Positions 8,581 to 15,714 of a stretch of 64,000 nucleotides of DNA are shown here, in pieces (the stretch's first letter is position 1; each line of letters starts with the position of its first letter). Made by a program: the position numbers and the translations under genes. The notes beneath the pieces were generated by a model, which worked only from the letters and a program-made list of their open reading frames with translations, was not told where the DNA came from and made no database searches. This DNA is from JALYNX01 sp963780755 (GTDB lineage: Bacteria > Actinomycetota > Acidimicrobiia > Spongiisociales > ZC4RG35), in contig CAWACX010000001.1 in the NCBI GenBank assembly GCA_963780755.1, forward strand, positions 62,001 through 126,000. The letters run 5' to 3'.

Positions 8581-10092
8581 GTGCTGCTCGCCGAATTGGT
8601 GACCGTTTCCGAGGGTGTCGCCTCGACCCGTGCCCGGTCCCGCAAGATCGACCTTCTCGCTGCCGTGCTTCGCCGATTGGCCCCTGACGAAGCACTGGCC
8701 GCGGTCTCCTTTCTCACCGGAAAGCCGAGGCAGCCTCGCCTCGGTGTGGGCTGGGCGACGCTCAGTGGGGTCGAGGCCCCGCCCGCCACGGAAGCGATGC
8801 TCGAGATCGAGGATGTCGATCGGTCCTTCGAGTCGCTTGCCAAAGCCTCGGGATCGGGGTCGAAGCAGGCCAGGGAGAGTCAATTGGAGAACCTGATGGC
8901 GAGGGCCACCACTGCCGAGCAGGTCTTCTTGAGGGGATTGATCATGCGGAATCTCCGTCAGGGGGCGCTGGAGGGTGTGATGGCCGATGCGGTCGCCCTC
9001 GCCCTCGATGTCCCTGCTGACCGGGTGAGGCGGGCGGCGATGCTCGAAGGCGACCTCGTCGCGGTCGCATCCCGGGCACTGGCCGAGGGGCCCGAATCAC
9101 TTCGGCTGTCGACTCTCACCGTGCTCACTCCGGTGCAGCCGATGCTGGCCGCAACCGCGTCCACCGCCGGTGAGGCGGTGAGCGGGCTCGGCAGGGCTGT
9201 TGTGGAATGGAAACTCGACGGAGCCCGAATCCAGGTGCATCGCGATCGGGACCGGGTGGCGATCTTCACCAGGAATCTGCGAGAGGTCAGTTCCGGCCTC
9301 GCTGGGATCGTCGACTCGGCCCTCCGATTCCCATCGGACGCATTCATCCTCGACGGTGAGGTCTTGCTGCTCGGCGCCGGGGGAACACCCGAGGAGTTTC
9401 AGGAGTCGATGAGCCGGTTCAGCACCGAGGGCGGCGGAGTGGGCGCCCCGCTCACCGCGTTCTATTTCGACTGTCTTCACTTCGACGGGACCGGCCTGAT
9501 CGATGAGCCGCTCCGATCTCGAAGGGCGGCCTTGGAGGCCATCGTGCCTCCAGAACATCTGGTGGGGTCGATCACCACAGACGACCCGGCGCTGGCCGAC
9601 CGGTTTTTCGAAGAGGCGGTGGCCGCGGGCTACGAGGGAGTCGTGGTCAAGGACCCTGAGCTTCCGTACGAAGCAGGCCGCCGCGGGTCGGGATGGCTCA
9701 AGGTGAAGCCGACCCACACACTTGACCTAGTCGTGCTCGGTGTCGAGTGGGGGTCGGGGAGGCGGCAGGGCTGGCTGTCCAACCTCCACCTCGGCGCCCG
9801 CGATGGGGAGGGTGGTTTCGTGATGCTGGGCAAGACCTTCAAGGGGCTCACCGATCAGATGCTGGAGTGGCAGACAGAGAAGTTTCTCGAGATCGAGGAC
9901 CACCGGGCGGGCAATGTCGTGTTCGTCCGACCCGAGGTGGTCTACGAGATCGCGTTCGATGGTGTGCAGCGCAGCACCCGATATCCGGGTGGGGTCGCGC
10001 TGCGCTTCGCCAGGGTCAAGCGCTATCGGGAGGACAAGGGCCCGGCAGACGCCGACACTCTGGAGACGGTCCGGAGCTATCTACGGGGGTAG
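8581..10092 (+). CDS. ATP-dependent DNA ligase
   Basis: A 503-aa ligase starting at GTG. The N-terminal DNA-binding domain (about residues 1-180) precedes the adenylation domain with motif I WKLDGARIQVH (K211 is the AMP-accepting lysine), motif III DGEVLLL, motif IV EGVVVKD and motif V WLKVKP. A C-terminal OB fold follows. The layout matches actinobacterial LigB/archaeal-type ligases rather than the short LigD ligase domain. It seals nicks using ATP. It is probably cotranscribed with the LigD-type polymerase gene 17 bp upstream, which points to a shared job in break repair. Confidence 0.92.
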   Translation: MLLAELVTVSEGVASTRARSRKIDLLAAVLRRLAPDEALAAVSFLTGKPRQPRLGVGWATLSGVEAPPATEAMLEIEDVDRSFESLAKASGSGSKQARESQLENLMARATTAEQVFLRGLIMRNLRQGALEGVMADAVALALDVPADRVRRAAMLEGDLVAVASRALAEGPESLRLSTLTVLTPVQPMLAATASTAGEAVSGLGRAVVEWKLDGARIQVHRDRDRVAIFTRNLREVSSGLAGIVDSALRFPSDAFILDGEVLLLGAGGTPEEFQESMSRFSTEGGGVGAPLTAFYFDCLHFDGTGLIDEPLRSRRAALEAIVPPEHLVGSITTDDPALADRFFEEAVAAGYEGVVVKDPELPYEAGRRGSGWLKVKPTHTLDLVVLGVEWGSGRRQGWLSNLHLGARDGEGGFVMLGKTFKGLTDQMLEWQTEKFLEIEDHRAGNVVFVRPEVVYEIAFDGVQRSTRYPGGVALRFARVKRYREDKGPADADTLETVRSYLRG

Positions 10093-10115
10093 GACATGTC
10101 TCCCCCCAAAATCGA

Positions 10116-10160
10116 AATTTGGACGCTTAGGTCTCTATGCGAGCCCCTTTCGTCCAAATT
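10116..10160. terminator. Inverted repeat between convergent ligase and marR genes
   Basis: AATTTGGACG (10116-10125) and CGTCCAAATT (10151-10160) are perfect complements separated by 25 nt. The second arm reaches into the marR stop codon. The position between two convergent genes suggests a two-way terminator, but the long loop makes it weaker than a classical hairpin. Confidence 0.4.
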
Positions 10161-10626
10161 ACGGGTGGGTCCTCCCCTCCAGACTTTGCCGCGCTGCGAT
10201 TGCCGCCTCTCCGATCGCGGCCAGGAAGTCCCGGACCGTCGCCAGCTGCTCGGCGGTGAGATCGGCACAGATCTCGGTGATCGCATCGTTCATCGGCGCG
10301 TAGAGCCGAACCAGTTCCGGCGCCCGGGTGCGCAACGCGCGCAACTTCACCCGCCGCCGGTCCTCCGCAGCCGGCTCCCTGACCAACCAGCCACCCGCCT
10401 CCAAGCGATCGATGACCCCGGTCAGCGTCGCTGGGTGAATCCCCAGGCTGGATGAGAGCTCACTCGGAGAGACCGGGCCGATACGCCCGATGTGGTCCAC
10501 CAGCTCGATGTCGACGGCTCTCAGCTCGACGACGCTGCCCACCGCTCCGTTGAGGCGACCGAGTTGGGCGCCCATCTGGCGCAGGGCGAATCGGATCTGC
10601 TGTGTGTTCTCGGAGCGACGTGTCAT
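10159..10626 (-). CDS. MarR-family transcriptional regulator
   Basis: A 155-aa winged-helix regulator. The DNA-binding region is around residues 45-100, with SELSSSLGIHPATLTGVIDRLEAGGWLVRE followed by the basic wing EDRRRVKLRA; helices at both ends would form the dimer interface. MarR proteins usually repress their own gene and a divergent neighbour and release DNA on binding small aromatic or oxidising ligands. The divergent gene here encodes a deazaflavin-type oxidoreductase, a fitting target. Two AT-rich dyads lie directly upstream of the start. Confidence 0.9.
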   Translation of the reverse strand: MTRRSENTQQIRFALRQMGAQLGRLNGAVGSVVELRAVDIELVDHIGRIGPVSPSELSSSLGIHPATLTGVIDRLEAGGWLVREPAAEDRRRVKLRALRTRAPELVRLYAPMNDAITEICADLTAEQLATVRDFLAAIGEAAIAARQSLEGRTHP

Positions 10627-10633
10627 TCGTAAC

Positions 10634-10663
10634 TCATATATTATGAAGTCCGTATATTATGCG
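10634..10663. promoter_or_regulatory. Probable MarR operator pair
   Basis: Two copies of TATATTATG, 16 bp apart, are each embedded in a dyad: TCATA-TAT-TATGA at 10634-10646 (perfect arms) and CGTAT-ATT-ATGCG at 10651-10663 (one mismatch). They stand out as AT-rich in GC-rich DNA and sit between marR and the divergent oxidoreductase gene. The spacing would put two dimers on nearly the same face of the helix. Confidence 0.6.
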
Positions 10664-10691
10664 TTGGAACCTACTTCGGGAGATTATTGAC

Positions 10692-11168
10692 ATGAGTGAG
10701 TTTCGCCCCGGCTTTGGGCTCCGCTTCGGCAATCGCGTCGTCAGCTTTCTGCTCCGTGCTGGGTTGCCGGTCGGTTCGATGGCGTTGCTCACTGTGAAGG
10801 GGCGCAAGAGCGGTGCGGCGAGGACGACTCCGGTGGCCATCGCACCCCTGGATGGCGGGTGGAGGCTGGTAGCCGCGTACGGAATCGTCGACTGGGTCAA
10901 GAACCTCCGGGTTGCGGGGTCGGCACACATCGAGCGCGGTGGCAAGACCTTCGAGGTAAATGCGATCGAGCTCGTGCCCGAGGAGGCGGCGCCGCTGCTC
11001 CAGCAGAGTCTGCGCGAGGTGGGGCCGATCACCCGGTCGGCGGTCGGCAAGTACTTCGACACCGCGGTGGATGCCCCGATCGAGGAATGGGTCTTGGAGG
11101 CCGAGCGGCATCCGGTCTTCATTCTCCAGCCAATAATCAGGGCTTCCTCGGAGGGGGAGGCTGGTTGA
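10692..11168 (+). CDS. Deazaflavin (F420)-dependent nitroreductase-family protein (Ddn-like)
   Basis: A 158-aa protein of the split-barrel Ddn/FDOR family. The signature region reads LLTVKGRKSGAARTTPV, followed by GGWRLVAAYG and WVKNLRVAGSAHIERGGK, matching the cofactor-binding core of F420H2-dependent quinone and nitro reductases. The start at MSEFRPGF is preferred because an upstream ATG would place coding sequence within the operator. It probably reduces quinones or electrophiles to protect the cell, which fits control by the divergent MarR regulator. Its activity and substrate are inferred from family only. Confidence 0.82.
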   Translation: MSEFRPGFGLRFGNRVVSFLLRAGLPVGSMALLTVKGRKSGAARTTPVAIAPLDGGWRLVAAYGIVDWVKNLRVAGSAHIERGGKTFEVNAIELVPEEAAPLLQQSLREVGPITRSAVGKYFDTAVDAPIEEWVLEAERHPVFILQPIIRASSEGEAG

Positions 11169-11178
11169 ATCGTGGACT

Positions 11179-12207
11179 GTGTTCCAGCCGCTTCGCACCG
11201 AGCGCCTCTTGATAAGGCCTTTCCAGACTGAAGACATCGCCGCCTTCGTTGCCCGCCGCAACGACCCCGAGGTGGCCAAGTACCAAGACTGGGCCCTTCC
11301 CTTCACGCAGGAGCAGGCGGAGCAGATCGTCGGCGAACTGGTCGCCATGGAAGGACCGGAGAAGGGCGAATGGTGGATGGCGATAGTGGCCGACGCCACC
11401 ACCGCCCAGGTGCTCGGTGACCTCGCCTTTCACCTCAACGACAACGGGAAGACAGTCGAAGTGGGGTACACCTTCGATCGTGAGCACTGGGGCAACGGCT
11501 ACGCGGTCGAGTCGCTGACCGCGCTGGTCGAGTACGCGTTCGAGGAACTGGACGTGACCCGCGTGTTCGGGATGCTCCACCCCGACAACCCGGCGTCGGC
11601 CGTGCTTCTGGAGCGCGTCGGCCTCCTCTACGAGGGGCGCACCAAGCTCTCCTACTGGCTGGGCGAGGAGAACTCGGACGACCTGATCTACGGGATGATC
11701 CGCTCCGATTGGGAGAGCTGGCGAGACCGGCCCCGGCAGGTGCCCAAGGAGGTGCGGCTCATCGAAGTCACCAGCGAGAACGAGGAAGAGGTGCTCGCTC
11801 TCAAGACCCACAAGAGCCAGGAGCAGTTCGTGGCTCCGATGCTGTGGTCGTTCGTCGATGCCTCCCGCCCGGAGGTGGTGGATGGCGCCCCGGTCGTCCC
11901 CTGGATGCGGGCCATGGAGGCGGACGGGGAGATCGTCGGCTTCACGATGCTTGCCCTGACCACGGAACACCATCCCGAGCCCTATCTCTGGCGCCTGCTC
12001 GTCGATCGCCGGCACCAGCGTCGCGGGATCGGAGGCATGGCCATGGACCTGGTCGAGGAGGAGTGCCGTCAGATGGGTGACAAAGCGCTTCTCACCAGTT
12101 GGGTGGACGGAAAGGGCTCGCCGGCCCCTTTCTACCGCGCCCGGGGGTTCGAGGAGACGGGGCGGATCGTCGACGGTGAGATCGAGGGGCGAAAGAGTTT
12201 GGTCTAG
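11179..12207 (+). CDS. Tandem two-domain GNAT N-acetyltransferase
   Basis: A 342-aa protein (GTG start) with two GNAT folds. Domain one (about residues 3-175) is RimJ/RimL-like, with TERLLIRPFQTEDI, VGYTFDREHWGNGYAVES and NPASAVLLERVG. Domain two (about 195-340) carries the acetyl-CoA loop RRHQRRGIGGMAM and the FYRARGFEETG ending. RimJ-like domains modify protein N-termini or small amines; the second domain resembles generic acetyltransferases. The gene begins 10 bp after the deazaflavin enzyme and may be cotranscribed. The substrate is unknown. Confidence 0.85.
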   Translation: MFQPLRTERLLIRPFQTEDIAAFVARRNDPEVAKYQDWALPFTQEQAEQIVGELVAMEGPEKGEWWMAIVADATTAQVLGDLAFHLNDNGKTVEVGYTFDREHWGNGYAVESLTALVEYAFEELDVTRVFGMLHPDNPASAVLLERVGLLYEGRTKLSYWLGEENSDDLIYGMIRSDWESWRDRPRQVPKEVRLIEVTSENEEEVLALKTHKSQEQFVAPMLWSFVDASRPEVVDGAPVVPWMRAMEADGEIVGFTMLALTTEHHPEPYLWRLLVDRRHQRRGIGGMAMDLVEEECRQMGDKALLTSWVDGKGSPAPFYRARGFEETGRIVDGEIEGRKSLV

Positions 12208-12212
12208 ACCCG

Positions 12213-13166
12213 TCAGCCAGAGGTCACGGGCGGGGCCACACCGTTCTCGTTGTCGATGAGCACGATCTGACAACACTCCGCCCACATGGCGTCAGAGGCT
12301 TGGCGGCCCACGTCCTCAGTGCCGTGTTGGGTGCTCGGCTCTTCGACGAACCCGATGACCCACCACGCCTCCCCTGTGTTCTCAAGGGTCAATCGCTGCT
12401 GGTAGGTCTCATATGCGAGCTCTTCGGGCAGGTTGACCGGGCTCGCCCACTGGAGATAGAAGGCAACCTCGGCCGCACCGTCTTCGATCACTGCCGGAGC
12501 GACTCCCACTCTGCAGCGCGGATAGAAGTCCATTGCGAACTCGTCCAGGCAGAGAGAGGCGTTGTCCCGCAGCCACAACCGGGTCGCAACCTCCGTGGGA
12601 TCGGTTCGCCAAGCCAATTCAGGATCGCCCTTGCCTAATGCCGACTCGACTTCCTCTTGGTACTCGGGGAAGTAGGAGTGCTTGGTCGAGTAGGCATCCG
12701 TTCCCTCACCCCCGGACCACTGGATTCGTCCGCCTTCCTCACATAGGTCGTATTCGGTGGGTGTCACGCCATGGTCACATATGGCTCGCGCCGCCGACGT
12801 GGCGTGGTGTTCGTCGTTTCCCGAAGCCAAGCGAGCCATCACCCATTGGCCGCCATCGCCAACGCCGCCGCACTCCTCACCGGTCACATGTGCGGCCAGC
12901 ACGGCATCGGGATCGATTCCAACGATCGGGCGCGCCTCATCCACGAAGACACCTCCGCCACCGACGGCGACGACGTCCTGAGACACGGATTCCGGTCGAA
13001 CCGCGTTGCAGTTCATCGCCCAAAGGTCGCCGTCGATCTCGATGGCGAGGATGCAAGAACCCGTGTCGTCGCACTCGGGGACGGTGATCCTCCCCGGGCC
13101 GGAGTCGGGTGACGGCGCTCCGCAGGTGCAAATCAGCAGTGTCACGGCGATCACGAGCTTCCGCAC
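12213..13166 (-). CDS. Exported Cys-rich hypothetical protein, probable lipoprotein
   Basis: The GTG at 13166, reading VRKLVIAVTLLICTCG, is the likely start because GAGGAGG precedes it at correct spacing. That gives a 317-aa protein with a short export signal and a cysteine near the cleavage site. The mature part is acidic, with several cysteine pairs (for example DDTGSC, GEECGG, AECCQ) suggesting disulphides outside the cytoplasm. I recognise no named domain. The gene is convergent with the GNAT gene, 5 bp away. Role unknown. Confidence 0.7.
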   Translation of the reverse strand: MRKLVIAVTLLICTCGAPSPDSGPGRITVPECDDTGSCILAIEIDGDLWAMNCNAVRPESVSQDVVAVGGGGVFVDEARPIVGIDPDAVLAAHVTGEECGGVGDGGQWVMARLASGNDEHHATSAARAICDHGVTPTEYDLCEEGGRIQWSGGEGTDAYSTKHSYFPEYQEEVESALGKGDPELAWRTDPTEVATRLWLRDNASLCLDEFAMDFYPRCRVGVAPAVIEDGAAEVAFYLQWASPVNLPEELAYETYQQRLTLENTGEAWWVIGFVEEPSTQHGTEDVGRQASDAMWAECCQIVLIDNENGVAPPVTSG

Positions 13167-13225
13167 GCTGACCTCCTCGCCAATGAGTATGGCAAGACGC
13201 CCCATCAACCCGGTAGCTTGGCGGC

Positions 13226-13621
13226 ATGTCCGCCCAGCAGCCGTTGGAGATGATCCTCCTCCGCCAGCTCGCCAGCTATCTGACGATCCCGATGTGGATG
13301 ATGGACGAGCAGGGGAACCTCATCTATTACAACGACGCGGCGGAGTCGCTCCTCGGTGTGGAGTTCGATGACGTCGGAGTGATCAAGGCCGAGCAGCTGG
13401 TCGGAAAGTGGAATGTGACCGCGCTCGACGGCTCACCGATCCCCGAGGAGGAGTTCGTGGTCGTCGGCGCTCTGGTCAAACAGGTGCCCGGACATCGTGC
13501 GGTTCGGTTCCAAGCCCTGGACGGTGTGTGGCGTGAAGTCGAGGTGACTGCGATCCCGATAAAGGGCCAGGGCAACAGGTTTCTCGGGGTCCTCACCGTC
13601 TTCTGGGAGGTACGAGACTGA
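13226..13621 (+). CDS. Stand-alone PAS-domain protein
   Basis: A 131-aa single PAS fold with IPMWMMDEQGNLIYYNDAAE near the N-terminus and a PAC-like strand set ending FLGVLTVFWEVRD. No kinase, cyclase or DNA-binding module is attached. Such small PAS proteins can act as sensors or partner subunits. Its stop overlaps the presumed first codon of the metallo-beta-lactamase-fold gene, so the two are probably translated from one message. The ligand is unknown. Confidence 0.8.
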   Translation: MSAQQPLEMILLRQLASYLTIPMWMMDEQGNLIYYNDAAESLLGVEFDDVGVIKAEQLVGKWNVTALDGSPIPEEEFVVVGALVKQVPGHRAVRFQALDGVWREVEVTAIPIKGQGNRFLGVLTVFWEVRD

Positions 13622-14444
13622 GGCTCACCTTCGCCGGGACCCGGGGCTCGATCGCCAGCTCCGGCCCGGACAAAGTCGTGTACGGCGGCGACACCTCGTC
13701 GATCGCGGTGACCAGCGACGACGGACGCCTGCTCGTGCTCGATGCCGGGACCGCGGTGCGGGCATTGAGCGAGATCGCATCAGGGCTGGAGCAGATCGAC
13801 ATCCTGGTCTCCCACCTCCACATCGACCACGTCCAGGGTCTTCCTTTTTTCAGCCGCTGCTCGACCCCGACGTCCAGGTCGACATCTGGGGCCCGATCTC
13901 GACCGACATGAACATCAGGGAGCGCCTGAGCCGCTACCTGTCACCTCCGCTGTTCCCGGTTCGAATCCGCGACCTGCCCAATGTCTGGTTCCACGACGTG
14001 CCACCCGGCGACTTCGAGGTCGGCCCGTTCAAGGTGTTGGCCGATCTCGTGTCCCATCCGGGACCGACCCTCGGCTACCGCCTGGAGGAGGATGGCGCCT
14101 CCATTTGCTACATCCCAGACCATGAGCCTGCGCTGGCGGGTGGGGCGGTCAGCACGGATCCGGAGTGGATGTCGGGATACCAACTGGCTCGAGGCTGCCA
14201 GGTGTTGATCCATGACTCCCAATACACCGACGAGGAGTACGCCGACCGGGTGGGTTGGGGCCACACCTCCCACTCCCACCTCCTCGCATTCGCCGCAGGC
14301 GCCGGTGTGGAGCGACTGGTCACCTTTCACCATGACCCGGGGCACGACGACAGCATGCTGGATGCCATCCATGACGACCTGAGACAGCGTGCCGACGGGT
14401 TCGAGATTGTCCCGGGCAAGGCCGGCCTGGTGATCGACCTTTGA
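13618..14444 (+). CDS. Metallo-beta-lactamase-fold hydrolase, frame interrupted at 13845-13851
   Basis: Two frames together encode one protein of about 275 aa. The first part has RLTFAGTRGSIASSG and the metal motif SHLHIDHVQG. The second part continues QPLLDPDVQVDIWGP and carries LIHDSQYTDEEY and HTSHSHLLAFA, giving a full zinc-hydrolase set like RNase Z or cyclic-nucleotide phosphodiesterase relatives. The frames join at six T residues, where a -1 shift restores the protein exactly. No ordinary start codon fits the family N-terminus; CTG at 13618, overlapping the PAS stop, is the likely place. A missing T in the assembly is the simplest explanation. Confidence 0.75.
13845..13851 (+). other. 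T-TTT-TTC heptamer at the frame change
   Basis: In the zero frame the bases read T TTT TTC, which fits the X-XXY-YYZ form of a -1 slippery site. A one-base back slip gives TTT TTT CAG and continues the metallohydrolase sequence. The same run is also a typical place for a homopolymer error. Confidence 0.5.
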
Positions 14445-15229
14445 GCTCGGGTATCGATCGTTTCAGAGAGCTCCATCGAGAGGGCACCTTTCTCATGCCC
14501 AACGCGTTCGATGTGGGATCGGCTCGTGTCCTGGAGTCGCTCGGGTTCCCCGCGATTGCCACCACCAGCGCCGGCTTCGCCGCCTCATTGGGGAAGATGG
14601 ACCAGACGGTGACCCTCGATGAAGTGGTCGAGCACGTGAGTGCCTTGACTGCTGCCATCGACATCCCGCTCAACGTCGACGCCGAGAACCTTTACTCGGA
14701 GACCGGCGACGGGATCCGGGAGGCGGTGGACCGGCTGGCCGAGGCCGGAGCCGCCGGCTTCTCGATCGAGGACTACAGCCCGACCTCCGGCATCTACTCG
14801 CTCGACGTGGCCGTCTCCCGGGTGACGACCGCCGTCGAGGCGGCCCGAGGTCACGGATTGACTCTGACTGCCCGCGCCGAGAACTACCTCTACGACATCG
14901 ACGACCTCGACGACACCATCCGCCGGCTGGCCGCGTTCCGAGAGGCCGGGGCCGATGTCGTCTATGCCCCCCGGCTCACCGACCCCAAGGCGTTCCGCCG
15001 GATCGTGGAGGAGACCGGAGCCCCGGTGAATGGGCTCCTCGTCCCCACCGGCCCGACGGTCACCGAACTCACCGAGCTCGGAGTGCGTCGGATCTCGGTG
15101 GGTGGGATGTACACCTGGGTCGCCTACGGAGCTTTCGCCGCTGCCGCCCGCGAGCTGTTGGAGAGCGGAACTATGGACGCTGCCGCGGGCGCCTTACCCC
15201 ACGAGGACCGGCTCAAGGCATTCGAGTGA
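14441..15229 (+). CDS. Isocitrate lyase/PEP mutase superfamily enzyme
   Basis: A 262-aa TIM-barrel protein starting at TTG, overlapping the previous stop by 4 bp. It has LMPNAFDVGSARVLESLGF, the ATTSAG strand, DAENLYSETGDGI (metal-binding Asp/Glu) and GFSIEDYSP, the pattern of the oxaloacetate decarboxylase/2-methylisocitrate lyase-like branch. The KKCGH catalytic loop of true isocitrate lyases is missing, so simple isocitrate cleavage is unlikely. Relatives cleave or rearrange C-C or C-P bonds of oxoacids. The substrate is unknown; it is probably cotranscribed with the PAS and metallohydrolase genes. Confidence 0.85.
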   Translation: MSSGIDRFRELHREGTFLMPNAFDVGSARVLESLGFPAIATTSAGFAASLGKMDQTVTLDEVVEHVSALTAAIDIPLNVDAENLYSETGDGIREAVDRLAEAGAAGFSIEDYSPTSGIYSLDVAVSRVTTAVEAARGHGLTLTARAENYLYDIDDLDDTIRRLAAFREAGADVVYAPRLTDPKAFRRIVEETGAPVNGLLVPTGPTVTELTELGVRRISVGGMYTWVAYGAFAAAARELLESGTMDAAAGALPHEDRLKAFE

Positions 15230-15245
15230 AGACGAAGGGTCGGGT

Positions 15246-15620
15246 TCAGGCGACCGAAGTCTGGGGGTGGAGCTCAGAGCGGCTCCGGATGTGGAATCTT
15301 TCCTGGCCGGCGAAGACCCGAGCAATGAAAGTGTCCACTTCATCGGTCGGCTCGGCACCGATCACGAACCAGGGGTCGTCGTCGTAGACGACTGGCTCCG
15401 GAGCGGGCACGTCGGCAGGTCGGATGAACCGCTCCCGGTCAACGGGACCGATGGAGGCCTCAGGGAAGCGGAAGCTGAGATGCCCGCAGGCCTCACAGAC
15501 GATTCGCTCCAGGCCCGCAGTGGTCGTGCTGATGGTCTCCGCATGCAGGCACTCTTCGAGCTGTCGGCTCCGCTTGGTGCCGACGGCGATGTTGATGCCT
15601 CCCAAAGCAAGTTCCGCCAT
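15246..15620 (-). CDS. Hypothetical protein with one CxxC pair, 124 aa
   Basis: A small soluble protein. The central CEACGHLSFRFPE looks like half of a zinc ribbon, followed by a Pro/Asp-rich middle and the sequence DTFIARVFAGQERFHIRSR. There is no signal peptide or membrane helix. I do not recognise the family. It lies convergent to the PEP-mutase-like gene and 94 bp from the end of lon, with an 18-bp palindrome upstream of its start, so it probably has its own promoter. Confidence 0.6.
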   Translation of the reverse strand: MAELALGGINIAVGTKRSRQLEECLHAETISTTTAGLERIVCEACGHLSFRFPEASIGPVDRERFIRPADVPAPEPVVYDDDPWFVIGAEPTDEVDTFIARVFAGQERFHIRSRSELHPQTSVA

Positions 15621-15655
15621 AGCACGAGGTTTATCGAGATTGGTGGCAATCCGGC

Positions 15656-15673
15656 ATGGGTCGTGCGACCCAT
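15656..15673. promoter_or_regulatory. Perfect palindrome upstream of the 124-aa gene
   Basis: ATGGGTCG-TG-CGACCCAT has two perfect 8-bp arms, 36-53 bp before the start of the minus-strand gene. Position and symmetry suggest an operator. A hairpin acting as the lon terminator is the alternative, since lon ends just beyond. Confidence 0.45.
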
Positions 15674-15714
15674 ATGTGTGGATAAGTCGAAACCAGTTTA
15701 TCTACAAGCCGCGG

